Below are positions 1 to 8,268 of a stretch of 64,000 nt of DNA, piece after piece. Made by a program: the position numbers and the translations under genes. Below the pieces are notes generated by a model. That model made no database searches and was not told where the DNA came from. It saw only the letters and a list, made by a program, of their open reading frames with translations. Position 1 is the stretch's first letter; every line of letters begins with the position of its first letter. The stretch lies in the NCBI RefSeq assembly GCF_000285495.1, contig NZ_HE610977.1, positions 654,205-718,204 on the forward strand, read 5' to 3'. The DNA comes from Oceanobacillus massiliensis str. N'diop (GTDB lineage Bacteria; Bacillota; Bacilli; Bacillales; Amphibacillaceae).

Positions 1-152
1 ATATATTCCTTGTTTGGCTGCTTAAAGCGGATATCATATTTATATACTTTATCCCCATTCATTCCTTCTGTAATACCCACTAGCCGTACATATGGCGCTT
101 TTACTTTTGTATGGTCAAGGTTAAAACTTTCTACATTCATCTTTTCTGTCAT
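1..152 (-). CDS. luxS: S-ribosylhomocysteine lyase LuxS (N-terminal part)
   Basis: Only the first ~50 codons lie in the window; the gene runs off the left edge. The translation contains [14 protein letters not shown] and the characteristic DIRFKQPN segment of LuxS, which cleaves S-ribosylhomocysteine to homocysteine and the AI-2 precursor in the activated methyl cycle. The metal-binding residues are outside the window. Three in-frame ATGs occur (161, 152, 140). The one at 152 is preferred because GAGGAG (164-169) lies 11 bases upstream, whereas the ATG at 161 is too close. It follows the yrrT methyltransferase by about 24 bases on the same strand, so the two are probably co-transcribed. Confidence 0.88.
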   Translation of the reverse strand, partial: MTEKMNVESFNLDHTKVKAPYVRLVGITEGMNGDKVYKYDIRFKQPNKEY

Positions 153-176
153 TTCTGTCATCTCTCCTCAGTGGCT

Positions 177-815
177 TTATTTTTTGCTTGCGATTATTAT
201 CCAAACAAAATCATTCATTTGTCTAAATGATACATCAAAATTACTCGTTTCAAAAGTATTCTTCATTGTATCGATTGTTGGATAATATTCACGCTGCAAA
301 TCATCGGCCAAATCATGATGACTTTTTCTTATAGCTTCTGCTATTTTCTTTTGCTTGTCTTTCACCGTTCTAAACATCGTATCTGCGAAGATAATTTTAC
401 CTGTAGATGGGAGCAATGCCGCAAACTTATTTATTGCTGTCTTCTTTTCATTGTCTGTTAAGTGATGAAAAGCATAGGTACTTACAATTGTATCTATCTG
501 TTCGGCAAATGTCGGATAGTCCAGAAAATCACCATCAATAATGCTAAGCGATGGTATTTTTTTCTTTGCAATTTCACGCATTGCTTTCGATGGTTCGATT
601 GCGAATACATTATGACCTGCTTTGAGAAGCTTTATCGTCAGGTTCCCTGTTCCAACTCCAAACTCTGCAACCGTCCCTGAGCTTTCGCCAACGACCGCGT
701 CAAGTATTTGTTCATAATTCGAAAAAACTTCCCTGTATTGCGGGTCTTCTCCTACTACACTTTTATCATAGTCGATTGCCCATTCCTCAAATAAATCAAT
801 AAATTCCCTGCCCAA
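177..815 (-). CDS. yrrT: YrrT-type class I SAM-dependent methyltransferase
   Basis: The 212-residue protein carries the SAM-binding glycine motif EFGVGTGN at residues 51-58, and later DGDF and STYAFHHL segments. The whole sequence resembles Bacillus subtilis YrrT as I remember it, including the start MGREFI and the end DFVWII. YrrT is a presumed methyltransferase of the methionine-to-cysteine pathway; its substrate is not established. The start codon is TTG at 815 behind GAGGTGAT. luxS follows directly, whereas in B. subtilis mtnN and mccAB follow yrrT. A TATAAT-like hexamer lies upstream near 870, but no good -35 accompanies it, so the promoter is not assigned. Confidence 0.85.
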   Translation of the reverse strand: MGREFIDLFEEWAIDYDKSVVGEDPQYREVFSNYEQILDAVVGESSGTVAEFGVGTGNLTIKLLKAGHNVFAIEPSKAMREIAKKKIPSLSIIDGDFLDYPTFAEQIDTIVSTYAFHHLTDNEKKTAINKFAALLPSTGKIIFADTMFRTVKDKQKKIAEAIRKSHHDLADDLQREYYPTIDTMKNTFETSNFDVSFRQMNDFVWIIIASKK

Positions 816-938
816 TACTAATCACCTCAAGGCGTTCTGAATCTTTACTATATTACTGTGGATACTTAGGATTATATGTAATTAAAACGATATTGGTTAC
901 CCACCCATCCGCTGCTGGTAAGTACGTAACACAAAATC

Positions 939-970
939 AAAAAAACGAATGCAGCTGCATCCGTTTTTTA
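939..970. terminator. Bidirectional intrinsic terminator
   Basis: An almost perfect palindrome (AACGAATGCAGCTGCATCCGTT, one mismatch per arm) is flanked by A-run and T-run. It ends the spore lipoprotein transcript coming from the right on the minus strand, just upstream of yrrT. Confidence 0.8.
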
Positions 971-983
971 ATCCGCTTATATA

Positions 984-1586
984 TTATCTGTTTTGCGGGA
1001 AAATACGTTCAATCATCGTTCCCATTTGATCAAAGAAACCTTCAATCGGTTCACCGTTATCAACATCATTGACATAATTATTGGTTAAATCGACAAAATC
1101 CGGATTCGTTGAAACATATACATTTTCAATATCGTTATTAACGGATCTGACGATATCTCCTATTTGTCCTTTAACTTCATCAGAAAGTTCATTTTCCTGG
1201 TTGTTACCGTTGTTTCCATTATTGTTTCCTTCATTATTTTTCAAGGTTGCAGCAACATATGCGTTATTGTCAGTAGATAGCACATATGCACGGTCAACCT
1301 CATTAACTTCATTGGCGATTAATTCTGCTGCCTCTTCAGAAACGTCATATTGCTTGTTGCTGTTGTTTTCTGCATTTTGTCCAGTATCACGATCTTGGAA
1401 TCGTTCTGAATCCCTGCTCATCATATGGTTACGATCACCAACCATGCCGTCACCAGTATTGTTCCTTGTCTGCTCTACATTATTTCCTGTCCCTGTTCCC
1501 GTCTCCTGATTATTATCATCCGCATTCTGACATGCAGCCAAAACAAAGAACAGCATTGACACTATAATTAAAAATTTAAATTTCAT
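984..1586 (-). CDS. Sporulation lipoprotein of the YhcN/YlaJ family
   Basis: The 200-residue protein begins with a lipoprotein signal peptide; the lipobox LAAC places the lipidated cysteine at residue 19. An Asn/Gly/Glu-rich linker follows, then a C-terminal domain (about 80-200) with alternating Val/Ile and Asn/Asp segments such as NEVDRAYVLS and IENVYVSTNPDFV, typical of the spore YhcN/YlaJ family. Members are made in the forespore and found in the spore inner membrane; their molecular function is unclear. AGGAGG lies 8 bases before the ATG. A forespore-type promoter at 1617-1646 agrees with this role. Confidence 0.8.
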   Translation of the reverse strand: MKFKFLIIVSMLFFVLAACQNADDNNQETGTGTGNNVEQTRNNTGDGMVGDRNHMMSRDSERFQDRDTGQNAENNSNKQYDVSEEAAELIANEVNEVDRAYVLSTDNNAYVAATLKNNEGNNNGNNGNNQENELSDEVKGQIGDIVRSVNNDIENVYVSTNPDFVDLTNNYVNDVDNGEPIEGFFDQMGTMIERIFPQNR

Positions 1587-1616
1587 CTGAAAATCCTCCT
1601 TACATAAGTTTGTTCT

Positions 1617-1646
1617 TAGTATGCAGCGGAGGATGATTACTATTCA
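1617..1646 (-). promoter_or_regulatory. Probable sigma-G/sigma-F promoter of the YhcN-like gene
   Basis: On the minus strand, TGAATA (1641-1646) is separated by 17 bases from CATACTA (1617-1623), matching the forespore consensus TGMATA-N17/18-CATNNTA. It lies about 30 bases upstream of the lipoprotein start. Assignment rests on consensus match and gene function only. Confidence 0.65.
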
Positions 1647-1756
1647 GTTTAAAGCAAAATCCTTATTATGGTATTCACACCATAATTGTTAATGACATTA
1701 TATATACAAAGCAGGAAAACATAATTGTACCCTTGAAAATCAAGGAGGGGTAAACC

Positions 1757-1990
1757 ATGATTCCAGATTACGACAAAGCGCTTTATTATACGTTGTGGGG
1801 TCAATGGGATGATCTACTGGTATTGATGGTTCGAACAAAAGATGACATTCTTTCCAAGAAAATTGAACAGTTTTTGAATGCATACCATTACTCGCTGGAC
1901 CAGTCACAGGTCATTGATACACACGACACGCTTCTATATTATATAGACCACGCAATGAAATACAATCCACCGGTCATCCTGGAAATGTAA
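1757..1990 (+). CDS. YhdB-like small protein
   Basis: The 77-residue acidic soluble protein starts MIPDYDKALYYTLWGQWDDLL and has the segment LMVRTKDDILSKKIEQFL. This recalls the B. subtilis YhdB family, which has no known function. A strong ribosome-binding site (AAGGAGGGG) precedes the ATG. It is a single-gene unit, divergent from the spore lipoprotein and convergent with rsgI. The family name is from memory and only moderately certain; the coding call itself is solid. Confidence 0.7.
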   Translation: MIPDYDKALYYTLWGQWDDLLVLMVRTKDDILSKKIEQFLNAYHYSLDQSQVIDTHDTLLYYIDHAMKYNPPVILEM

Positions 1991-2001
1991 TTAAAAGCAG
2001 T

Positions 2002-2031
2002 AAAAAAGGAAAAGCACAACTGTGCTTTTCC
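2002..2031 (-). terminator. Intrinsic terminator after sigI-rsgI
   Basis: The palindrome GGAAAAGCACAACTGTGCTTTTCC (2008-2031) lies just past the rsgI stop. Read on the minus strand it is followed by a six-T run. There is no T-run in the other direction. Confidence 0.75.
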
Positions 2032-2033
2032 AC

Positions 2034-3287
2034 TTAATTATGTCTATTTCCATGGTCCCCTTTACCATGATTAGCTTTCCCTTTAGGGCCGTTACTGTCC
2101 TTATGCTTGTTTTGGCCTTTCCAGTTTCCCTTGCCTTTGGAATGATTATTATGGTGTTTGTCCTTGTTTCCATTGTTATGCTTATTGATTTTCTCTTGAT
2201 CGAATTTACCTTTGCTATCCTTAGCCCTTTGTTCGCTGGGACCTTTTTTATTGCGGTTATTAGAATTTTCTTTTGGCTTGGAATCATCTTTCGGCTTACC
2301 GTTATTTTCGGTAAGATTTTTCTGGGCTTTAATCTCAGAATTTTTTTGACTCGTATTGTTTGGACGGACACTTTCCTTTTGCTGCTTGCTTGGAACTGCT
2401 GCTTTCGCCTTTTTGCTTTCCTTTTTATTATCAGTTTTTTTTTCTGTTTTGTTAGTGCCTACTTTGGATTCTTTAGTTACATTTGTCTGTGTATCCACAG
2501 GCTTTATCATCAATTGTTCATCATTTGATTCAGAAGATGTTTCGTCAATTTCTTCGGTCTTACTTTTATAAAAAGAATTAATAATTGCTTTATCATCCGA
2601 ATCAATTGAATCTTCAACCGTTTCATCTTCCATGATTTCCGATGCCATGACTTCATTCATCGAAGTCTCTTTGTCCTTTGCTTTCTCCCTGACATTTTCT
2701 GGAATAACAACTGTCGCTATTTTCCAGCCAGAGATGTTGGAAAAATACGAGTCCAGGTAACTAGACACATAAACATCTTCAGATTCTTGCTGATCTGTAT
2801 AGCTGATACCAACAATCATATTTTTGTCTTCATTAATCATTCCAGTTTGTTCACTTTGATTCAGAATCATGTCGATTACCGATTCAATTTTTTCATTCTT
2901 ATAATCAGTAAGGTTCTTGACAATTTTCTTGGCATCTTCATTTAATGGATGAATCATCTGCACTTTAAAATCCTTATTTACGTCCATTTCAATACTTGGA
3001 TTTATATCTACCGTTACATATGCATATGTTTCATTCTTCCCCGAAAAAAAATATATGGGAAGGGCTAATAGCAGGATAATGCATGCCATTGAGGCAATCT
3101 TAACTGGTATGGGAATTTTTTTTCCAGAAAATAATATTGCGACTTTTTTGGCCTTCAATGGCTGATAGGAAACTTCAGAACCCACTATTGCCTTTTCATC
3201 CGTTACGATAGCTTTTTCAAAGGAACCATTTTTGGTCATAATGATTGAATAGTTGCGATGTTGTTCCATCACAATTCCTTTTTTCAT
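2034..3287 (-). CDS. rsgI: Anti-sigma-I factor RsgI
   Basis: The 417-residue membrane protein has an N-terminal cytosolic RsgI domain (1-55) that binds SigI. One transmembrane segment follows (about 62-82), then the conserved extracytoplasmic start AYVTVDINPSIE (89-100). From about residue 230 to the end it is a long low-complexity tail rich in Lys, Asn, Ser, Glu and His, probably extracellular. RsgI holds sigma-I inactive until a surface signal releases it. It is translationally coupled to sigI by an ATGA overlap. The tail has no carbohydrate-binding or catalytic module like those found in clostridial RsgI proteins. Confidence 0.9.
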   Translation of the reverse strand: MKKGIVMEQHRNYSIIMTKNGSFEKAIVTDEKAIVGSEVSYQPLKAKKVAILFSGKKIPIPVKIASMACIILLLALPIYFFSGKNETYAYVTVDINPSIEMDVNKDFKVQMIHPLNEDAKKIVKNLTDYKNEKIESVIDMILNQSEQTGMINEDKNMIVGISYTDQQESEDVYVSSYLDSYFSNISGWKIATVVIPENVREKAKDKETSMNEVMASEIMEDETVEDSIDSDDKAIINSFYKSKTEEIDETSSESNDEQLMIKPVDTQTNVTKESKVGTNKTEKKTDNKKESKKAKAAVPSKQQKESVRPNNTSQKNSEIKAQKNLTENNGKPKDDSKPKENSNNRNKKGPSEQRAKDSKGKFDQEKINKHNNGNKDKHHNNHSKGKGNWKGQNKHKDSNGPKGKANHGKGDHGNRHN

Positions 3288-4015
3288 TGCCCCACTCCCT
3301 TAAGATAATCCTTAAGATAGATATAGTCTTCACTGAGTACAATAAAGATCGCTAAAATGAATTTACGATTTCGCTCCAGTGTTTTTTTACTTACATCTAC
3401 TTTTTTTACCAACTCTTTAATGGGGAGCTTTTTCTTTGCATGAACAAACTCCCGTAATTCTTTATCCCGATACAGGATTCTCGCGGTTCTGACAGCAGAA
3501 TCACGTGCGTCTTTATGTTTTGGAGAAGTCTCCGTCAAATCGATAAGGGTAAGTTTATATTCCTTCAGCTTATCCTTGAAATCCATGATTTCTTCCTTGC
3601 GGTGGATTGTATCGATTTCCTGGCTGTATTTCTCTTTAACGGCAACAATTTCCAATGGATTCTCCATCTGCTCAGCGTCATAGGTTTCATCCAGCGAAAG
3701 CGGAAGAGGTCTCTTTTTATTATACCTTATGTAGTCAATGACCTTTCGTTTAACTACAAGCTTGGCAAATGACAGAAACGAGCTCCCCTTTTCAGAAGAA
3801 TAGGAAAAGATTGCTTCATTAAAGGCCGATAAACCGATACTGAATTCGTCATCCTTCTTTGGATCGATATATCGCTTGCAGACTTCCGACACACTTTTAG
3901 CGATAAACGGCTGATAGGTGCTTAAAAGATAATTTTGCAGTTGCTTGTCCCCTTGCTGTATGGATTTCACCATCGCTTCAAGCGGTTTATCTTTTAACTG
4001 GCTGCTCATCATCAT
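3284..4015 (-). CDS. sigI: RNA polymerase sigma factor SigI
   Basis: The 243-residue protein has a sigma-70 region 2 (about 25-105, including FSIGLSAFNEAIFSY and SSFLSFAKLVVKRKVIDYIR) and a divergent C-terminal DNA-binding region ending in KKTLERNRKFILA, both typical of SigI. In B. subtilis SigI responds to heat and cell-envelope conditions. Three ATGs stand in a row at the start; GGGAGG lies upstream and the first ATG is used here. It forms a two-gene operon with rsgI. The upstream sequence at 4043-4071 resembles a SigI promoter, suggesting autoregulation. Confidence 0.9.
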   Translation of the reverse strand: MMMSSQLKDKPLEAMVKSIQQGDKQLQNYLLSTYQPFIAKSVSEVCKRYIDPKKDDEFSIGLSAFNEAIFSYSSEKGSSFLSFAKLVVKRKVIDYIRYNKKRPLPLSLDETYDAEQMENPLEIVAVKEKYSQEIDTIHRKEEIMDFKDKLKEYKLTLIDLTETSPKHKDARDSAVRTARILYRDKELREFVHAKKKLPIKELVKKVDVSKKTLERNRKFILAIFIVLSEDYIYLKDYLKGVGQ

Positions 4016-4042
4016 TCGGAAGACCTCCCAGCCATTATAGAT

Positions 4043-4071
4043 TTCGTATGATTTTCACCCTTTTGGGGTGT
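4043..4071 (-). promoter_or_regulatory. Candidate SigI-dependent promoter of sigI-rsgI
   Basis: On the minus strand ACCCCA (ACCCC at 4065-4069) is followed after 17 bases by CGAAA (CGAA at 4043-4046), resembling the sigma-I elements ACCCC and CGAA. A short hairpin (CACCC/GGGTG) sits between them. Spacing has not been tested against known SigI promoters. Confidence 0.4.
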
Positions 4072-4526
4072 AGTTTTTAGATAATTAATTTGATATTTTT
4101 TAAATTGGTTTCTATTTATATATGTCATATGATGTTCCCACCATTTTCATTTTATTTTTATCGACAAATCAAGCTATTTTTTTCAGTATATTTAATGTTA
4201 ACCCAACAAGCATTCTGTTGCTATCTCATTTTGATTACATTTGTTTTAAGAAACGGTAACTATACAGCAAAATAATTGGGTACTGACGAATAATTGTAAT
4301 ACCACTTTACTGTCGATGCAGAAAATATTCCCGTAATAACAGCAGTGCTGTTGTCTCTGTTTTTCAAAATATATATCCCATGTACTATGCGGCACTTTAT
4401 ATTTTTTCCTGCCATAACCATACCCCCACTGTGCCTCGTATAGTACAGATAATGAAGAGTCATGCCGGAAAATTTTCATCAGCTGACAGATCAGTTTTAC
4501 TTAGATAGCGCTATGTATGTACACAC
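4072..4526. other. AT-rich intergenic region without a supported gene
   Basis: Short open frames occur on both strands (for example minus-strand 4246-4479), but none has a ribosome-binding site or recognisable protein, and their composition is atypical. A small palindrome (ACAGCAGTGCTGT near 4340) is visible. I see no riboswitch or RNA gene. Confidence 0.5.
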
Positions 4527-4557
4527 AAAAATGGCCTGCCATCTCTGCTGGCAGGCC
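4527..4557 (-). terminator. Intrinsic terminator after the PRC-barrel gene
   Basis: The arms GGCCTGCC (4533-4540) and GGCAGGCC (4550-4557) form an 8-bp GC-rich stem, followed on the minus strand by a T-run. It lies just beyond the PRC-barrel stop codon. Confidence 0.85.
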
Positions 4558-4563
4558 CATTCC

Positions 4564-5295
4564 TTAAAGACTCGGTATAATGTCTTCCTTATCGAGGAAC
4601 GGATTGTTTTCGGCAATCCCCTTTACCGAATCATTGATATACAGGTCGTTTTCATACCAATCTACTGTTTCAATCTGCTCTGTCCTGTATATATAGAATT
4701 CGTCCTCAATTAAATTGTCACTGCTCTTAACGACAATATATTTAATTTGCATTTGCTCCGTATCATAGATCATGTCGGCAAGCTTACCAATTTTCCCATC
4801 TTTAGCATGCACTTTAAAGCCTATCGTTTCGTCTTCGCTGCGCATTTTATTAACATCGGAAACCTCATATTCATCACGGAATAAATCGGGCTTTTGGGGA
4901 ATGTTTTCCCTTACAAGGCCGTTCTCCTCAAAAGTGCCGAGCGGACCTCTCTCCACTCCTGCTAATGCATTGTCCCGGTAGCTGTTCCAACCAAAATAAT
5001 CAATCAGATTGTTTTCCTGTTCGGCTGAAAGATTATCCTCTTCTGGGACAGGGGGACTATTGCGGATTTTTTCCTTGTCATATTCTACCTCAACAAATTC
5101 TTCGTCCTTATTAATCGTTTTGAATGTGCTTGGCGTCAATAGAACTTTTCTTCCTGGGAGCCACTTTCTTGTATCAACTATCGCATACCTGACATCCCAT
5201 TTATCTTCATTAAAATATAAATCTTTAATTTTTCCCATTTCACCATCAGTTGCATGAATATTGAAGTCCTTAAGCTGAGATGTGTAAAAGAACAA
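4564..5295 (-). CDS. PRC-barrel domain protein, TTG start
   Basis: The product (244 residues from this start) has two PRC-barrel-like halves: an N-terminal one (DGEMGKIKDLYFNE..WDVRYAIVDT) and a second from about residue 155 (AKDGKIGKLADMIYDTE..IKYIVVKSS), joined by an acidic linker. PRC barrels are small beta-barrel protein or RNA interaction modules; the partner is unknown. The frame is open back to 5310, but the TTG there is the first part of the Shine-Dalgarno TTGGAGG. The TTG at 5295, eight bases after GGAGG, gives the usual family start MFFYTSQLKDF. The ribosome-binding site lies inside a long inverted repeat (5300-5350). Confidence 0.8.
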   Translation of the reverse strand: MFFYTSQLKDFNIHATDGEMGKIKDLYFNEDKWDVRYAIVDTRKWLPGRKVLLTPSTFKTINKDEEFVEVEYDKEKIRNSPPVPEEDNLSAEQENNLIDYFGWNSYRDNALAGVERGPLGTFEENGLVRENIPQKPDLFRDEYEVSDVNKMRSEDETIGFKVHAKDGKIGKLADMIYDTEQMQIKYIVVKSSDNLIEDEFYIYRTEQIETVDWYENDLYINDSVKGIAENNPFLDKEDIIPSL

Positions 5296-5299
5296 AATA

Positions 5300-5350
5300 A
5301 ACGCCTCCAAAACAAGGATTTTTTACTATATACCCTTATTTGGAGGCGTT
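5300..5350 (-). promoter_or_regulatory. Inverted repeat enclosing the PRC-barrel ribosome-binding site
   Basis: The arms AACGCCTCCAAA and TTTGGAGGCGTT (5300-5311 and 5339-5350) are perfect 12-bp complements around a 27-base loop, in which AAGG/CCTT can pair further. In the minus-strand transcript the second arm contains the GGAGG used for the TTG start at 5295. The hairpin may block translation, or it may end transcription from the upstream protease gene, since TTTATTTTGTTCTTTT follows it. Confidence 0.6.
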
Positions 5351-5364
5351 AAACCATTCCATCC

Positions 5365-6189
5365 CTATTTTGTTGCATATTTGTAATACAAATCAATGGG
5401 AATGAATAAACCAACCTTCCCATATTCTTCATCATCTGCCGTAGCAAAAATTACACCAAGAACTTTTCCCTCCTGATTGATAATCGGACTTCCACTGTTC
5501 CCTCTATAAACAGGTGCTTCAATCATGATTACTTCTTCATCCCAATCGGATAGCTTCGTACCACCAATAATCTTCCCTTCATTGGCAATACCATTGAAGC
5601 GCAATGGGTTTCCGATAAAACGAATCGGTTCTGCTTTTGTATATTCAGCTTGCTCCGCCAATGTTAAATATGGCAGTTCCCTTCCCTCCACCTGCAGTAC
5701 TGCGAGGTCAATTTCAGGAAATGTTTTGGTTACTTCCGCAGTAAAAAGACCGTCTTCAGGAAAAGCGACGGTCACATACTGCTCCCCTTCAACTACGTGA
5801 TTATTCGTTAATATCGTTCCATCAGCTGCAATGGAAAAACCTGTTCCTTTACTATTTTCTGTTTCCACAACAACCACTGCCTTTTTATAATTTTCAACAT
5901 CAGTATTGGTAGATAGTTTTGCAGATGTCATTAAAAAGTCGATGGCAGGAATCGAGAATGTCTGCGGCAATAATGCAAACATATTGAAAGCTAAAGCAAT
6001 AGAAATTAACCAAAACGCCCATTTGTGAAATGGACGTTTTGGAACAAATTCATCTTCATTTTTAGCACGTTCAAGTGCCTTTCTCCGTTCTTCCTGAACA
6101 AGTTCATATAATTCTTCATCTTCAAATTCTTCATATAAATCTTCATCGATTATGTCATTATCTTTATTATTGTCATGATTATTATCCAT
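5365..6189 (-). CDS. Membrane-anchored trypsin-like (HtrA/DegP-type) serine protease
   Basis: From the chosen ATG the protein has 274 residues: an acidic, charged cytosolic N-terminus (1-50), one transmembrane segment (about 57-80), then a trypsin-like domain outside the membrane. The catalytic triad is visible as His131 (LTNNHVV), Asp161 (EIDLAVL) and Ser232 (RGNSGSP). There is no PDZ domain, unlike HtrA. It probably takes part in envelope protein quality control. The frame extends to a TTG at 6219 without a Shine-Dalgarno; the ATG at 6189 follows GGGGTGG closely, so the start is uncertain. It lies 45 bases after the bmrD-like gene and before the PRC-barrel gene. Confidence 0.82.
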   Translation of the reverse strand: MDNNHDNNKDNDIIDEDLYEEFEDEELYELVQEERRKALERAKNEDEFVPKRPFHKWAFWLISIALAFNMFALLPQTFSIPAIDFLMTSAKLSTNTDVENYKKAVVVVETENSKGTGFSIAADGTILTNNHVVEGEQYVTVAFPEDGLFTAEVTKTFPEIDLAVLQVEGRELPYLTLAEQAEYTKAEPIRFIGNPLRFNGIANEGKIIGGTKLSDWDEEVIMIEAPVYRGNSGSPIINQEGKVLGVIFATADDEEYGKVGLFIPIDLYYKYATK

Positions 6190-6234
6190 ATGCCACCCCG
6201 TGCTCTGAATAATGTTCAATAGTAACAGTCTGTT

Positions 6235-8268
6235 TTAGGTTACGGCAGCCGTTACATTCCCTTGCTGCATTTGATACATCTGATAATAGAGTCCTTTTTC
6301 GTCTATTAATGTATCATGGTTTCCCTGTTCCTTGATTGTACCATGGTCCAGGACAAAAATCATATCTGCCTGCTGAATGGTGGATAATCTATGGGCAATT
6401 ACAAGGGTTGTTCTTCCCTCTTTCAGCACTTCCAACGCCTTTTGAATGATATTTTCTGTCTCTGTATCAATATTTGCTGTTGCTTCATCGAGAATTAATA
6501 TTGCCGGGTCAAATGCCAGTGCACGCGCAAAGGAAATCAACTGACGTTCACCCAATGAGAAAGTAGTGCCCCCTTCTGTCACTAATTCATCATAGGTATG
6601 GGGTAATTTATCAATAAACCGATCCGCTCCAACTGCATTTAGGGCGTTTATTGCAGCTTCTCTTGTTATTCTCGGATCGTTCATGGTCACATTTGAAATG
6701 ATAGTACCGGAAAATAAGAATGGATCCTGTAAAACAATTCCCATATGACTGCGTACCTGCTGTCTAGACCAATCCCTGGTATTATGGCCATCGATCATTA
6801 CCCTGCCTTTTTGTGCATCATAGAAGCGGAATAATAAATTCATAATGGAGCTCTTTCCCGATCCAGTATGACCGACAAACGCTGCTGTCTGACCCTCTTT
6901 AATTTCAAACGAGACATCATGGAGCACATAATCTTCATCATTATAGGCAAAAGAAATGTGATCAAACTTAATTTTTCCGCGGTATCGATCAACTTTCTTG
7001 TTATTTACATTCTCCCCATCGTGGTCCAGCAATTCAAAGACACGACCTCCAGCAACACGTGCTTGTTCAAGCAATGGAAGCTGATTGACGATATCGGTAA
7101 CAGGTTCAAATAGTCTTGTAATATAATCGACAAATGCATAAAGCATACCAATCGAAATGATACTGCTCAACTCTAGTGAAGAGGAACCATAGTACCATAT
7201 AAATCCGACAAATGTCAGGTTTCTGATTACCGTAACCAAGTTATACGATGTCAGTGCACTTAATTTTATCAGCTTTTTCTGATACGTATAATTTCGTTCG
7301 TTTAACACTTCAAATTCTTCTTTTGTTTTCTTCTCGCGATTAAAGGCCTGGATGATTGGCATTCCCTGTATAGCCTCATTGATATTCCCATTAATTTGGC
7401 TAATGGTAGCCCGGATTACCTTGTTGTACTTCGTTCCGAAATACTTATACGCCTTCATCCATCCAAACAATAATGGAATGATAAGCATACACATCATAGC
7501 AAGTCTGTAATCCAATATGAAAAGCGCAGCCAATATTCCAGCCATATATACGGCACTGGTAACAATTATTGATAATACCCGTTCATATAAATCCCGAATG
7601 GCTTCTGTGTCATTGGTAATCCTAGCGACGATAGTACCTGCAGGCTGATCAACGAAATAATCAATTGGGATCCGCTGTGTATGGTCGAATAAATCATTCC
7701 GCATTTTTTTCACAATCTGATTCGCTGATTTCTGCAAATAGAATGTTTTAAAGAACTGAAATACCCCGGCAATAACGAGCAAACTCATATATAATACCAG
7801 CAGCATAATAATCGGCCGCTGCTCCGGTTTGAAAAATGGATATATTTCTGCTAATGATAAACGCTCGCCTTCATAACGATATGTTTCTTCAGAAGTCGTA
7901 ATCGTTATTTGATTTTCTTCAGCAGTTCTTTCCCCCTCAAGAGGGGCCTGCCCATCAATCATGTAATAGGCCGTGCCTACTTGAAACAGTGTATTCGAAT
8001 CATCGATTACGTTATCTGTATCGGCTAAACGGTCAGAGCGCTTATAATACCGGTTTTCATATTCCACCGTTTGTTTATCATTGTTTTCGGTAACTTCCTG
8101 CCAGTAGCCTTCCACGCCAAGAATATGATTATCTATAACATTCTTTGCTATCAAAGGTCCTGCCAATTCCAATACCACAGCAATGGTTAAACAGAATAAA
8201 CCAATCAATATTCCTTTTTTATAATTCAATGCATACTGAAATAGTCGCTTTTCAGTTGATGGCTTCAT
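6235..8268 (-). CDS. bmrD: ABC exporter half-transporter, BmrD/YheH type
   Basis: The 677-residue protein has six transmembrane segments and a C-terminal ATPase. A charged extracytoplasmic insertion of about 80 residues (roughly 55-130, between the first two membrane spans) is a BmrD trait. Walker A is GHTGSGKSS and Walker B is ILILDEATANID with the catalytic Glu. The signature is the non-classical FSLGERQ. Its partner BmrC has a degenerate Walker B, so the heterodimer would have one consensus and one degenerate ATP site, as in B. subtilis BmrCD. That complex exports drugs. The ATG overlaps the bmrC stop (TAATG), so the two are translationally coupled. Confidence 0.88.
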   Translation of the reverse strand: MKPSTEKRLFQYALNYKKGILIGLFCLTIAVVLELAGPLIAKNVIDNHILGVEGYWQEVTENNDKQTVEYENRYYKRSDRLADTDNVIDDSNTLFQVGTAYYMIDGQAPLEGERTAEENQITITTSEETYRYEGERLSLAEIYPFFKPEQRPIIMLLVLYMSLLVIAGVFQFFKTFYLQKSANQIVKKMRNDLFDHTQRIPIDYFVDQPAGTIVARITNDTEAIRDLYERVLSIIVTSAVYMAGILAALFILDYRLAMMCMLIIPLLFGWMKAYKYFGTKYNKVIRATISQINGNINEAIQGMPIIQAFNREKKTKEEFEVLNERNYTYQKKLIKLSALTSYNLVTVIRNLTFVGFIWYYGSSSLELSSIISIGMLYAFVDYITRLFEPVTDIVNQLPLLEQARVAGGRVFELLDHDGENVNNKKVDRYRGKIKFDHISFAYNDEDYVLHDVSFEIKEGQTAAFVGHTGSGKSSIMNLLFRFYDAQKGRVMIDGHNTRDWSRQQVRSHMGIVLQDPFLFSGTIISNVTMNDPRITREAAINALNAVGADRFIDKLPHTYDELVTEGGTTFSLGERQLISFARALAFDPAILILDEATANIDTETENIIQKALEVLKEGRTTLVIAHRLSTIQQADMIFVLDHGTIKEQGNHDTLIDEKGLYYQMYQMQQGNVTAAVT

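Noticed and set aside
4246..4479. Minus-strand 77-residue open frame
   Set aside because: No Shine-Dalgarno, Cys/Tyr-rich atypical composition and no recognisable family.
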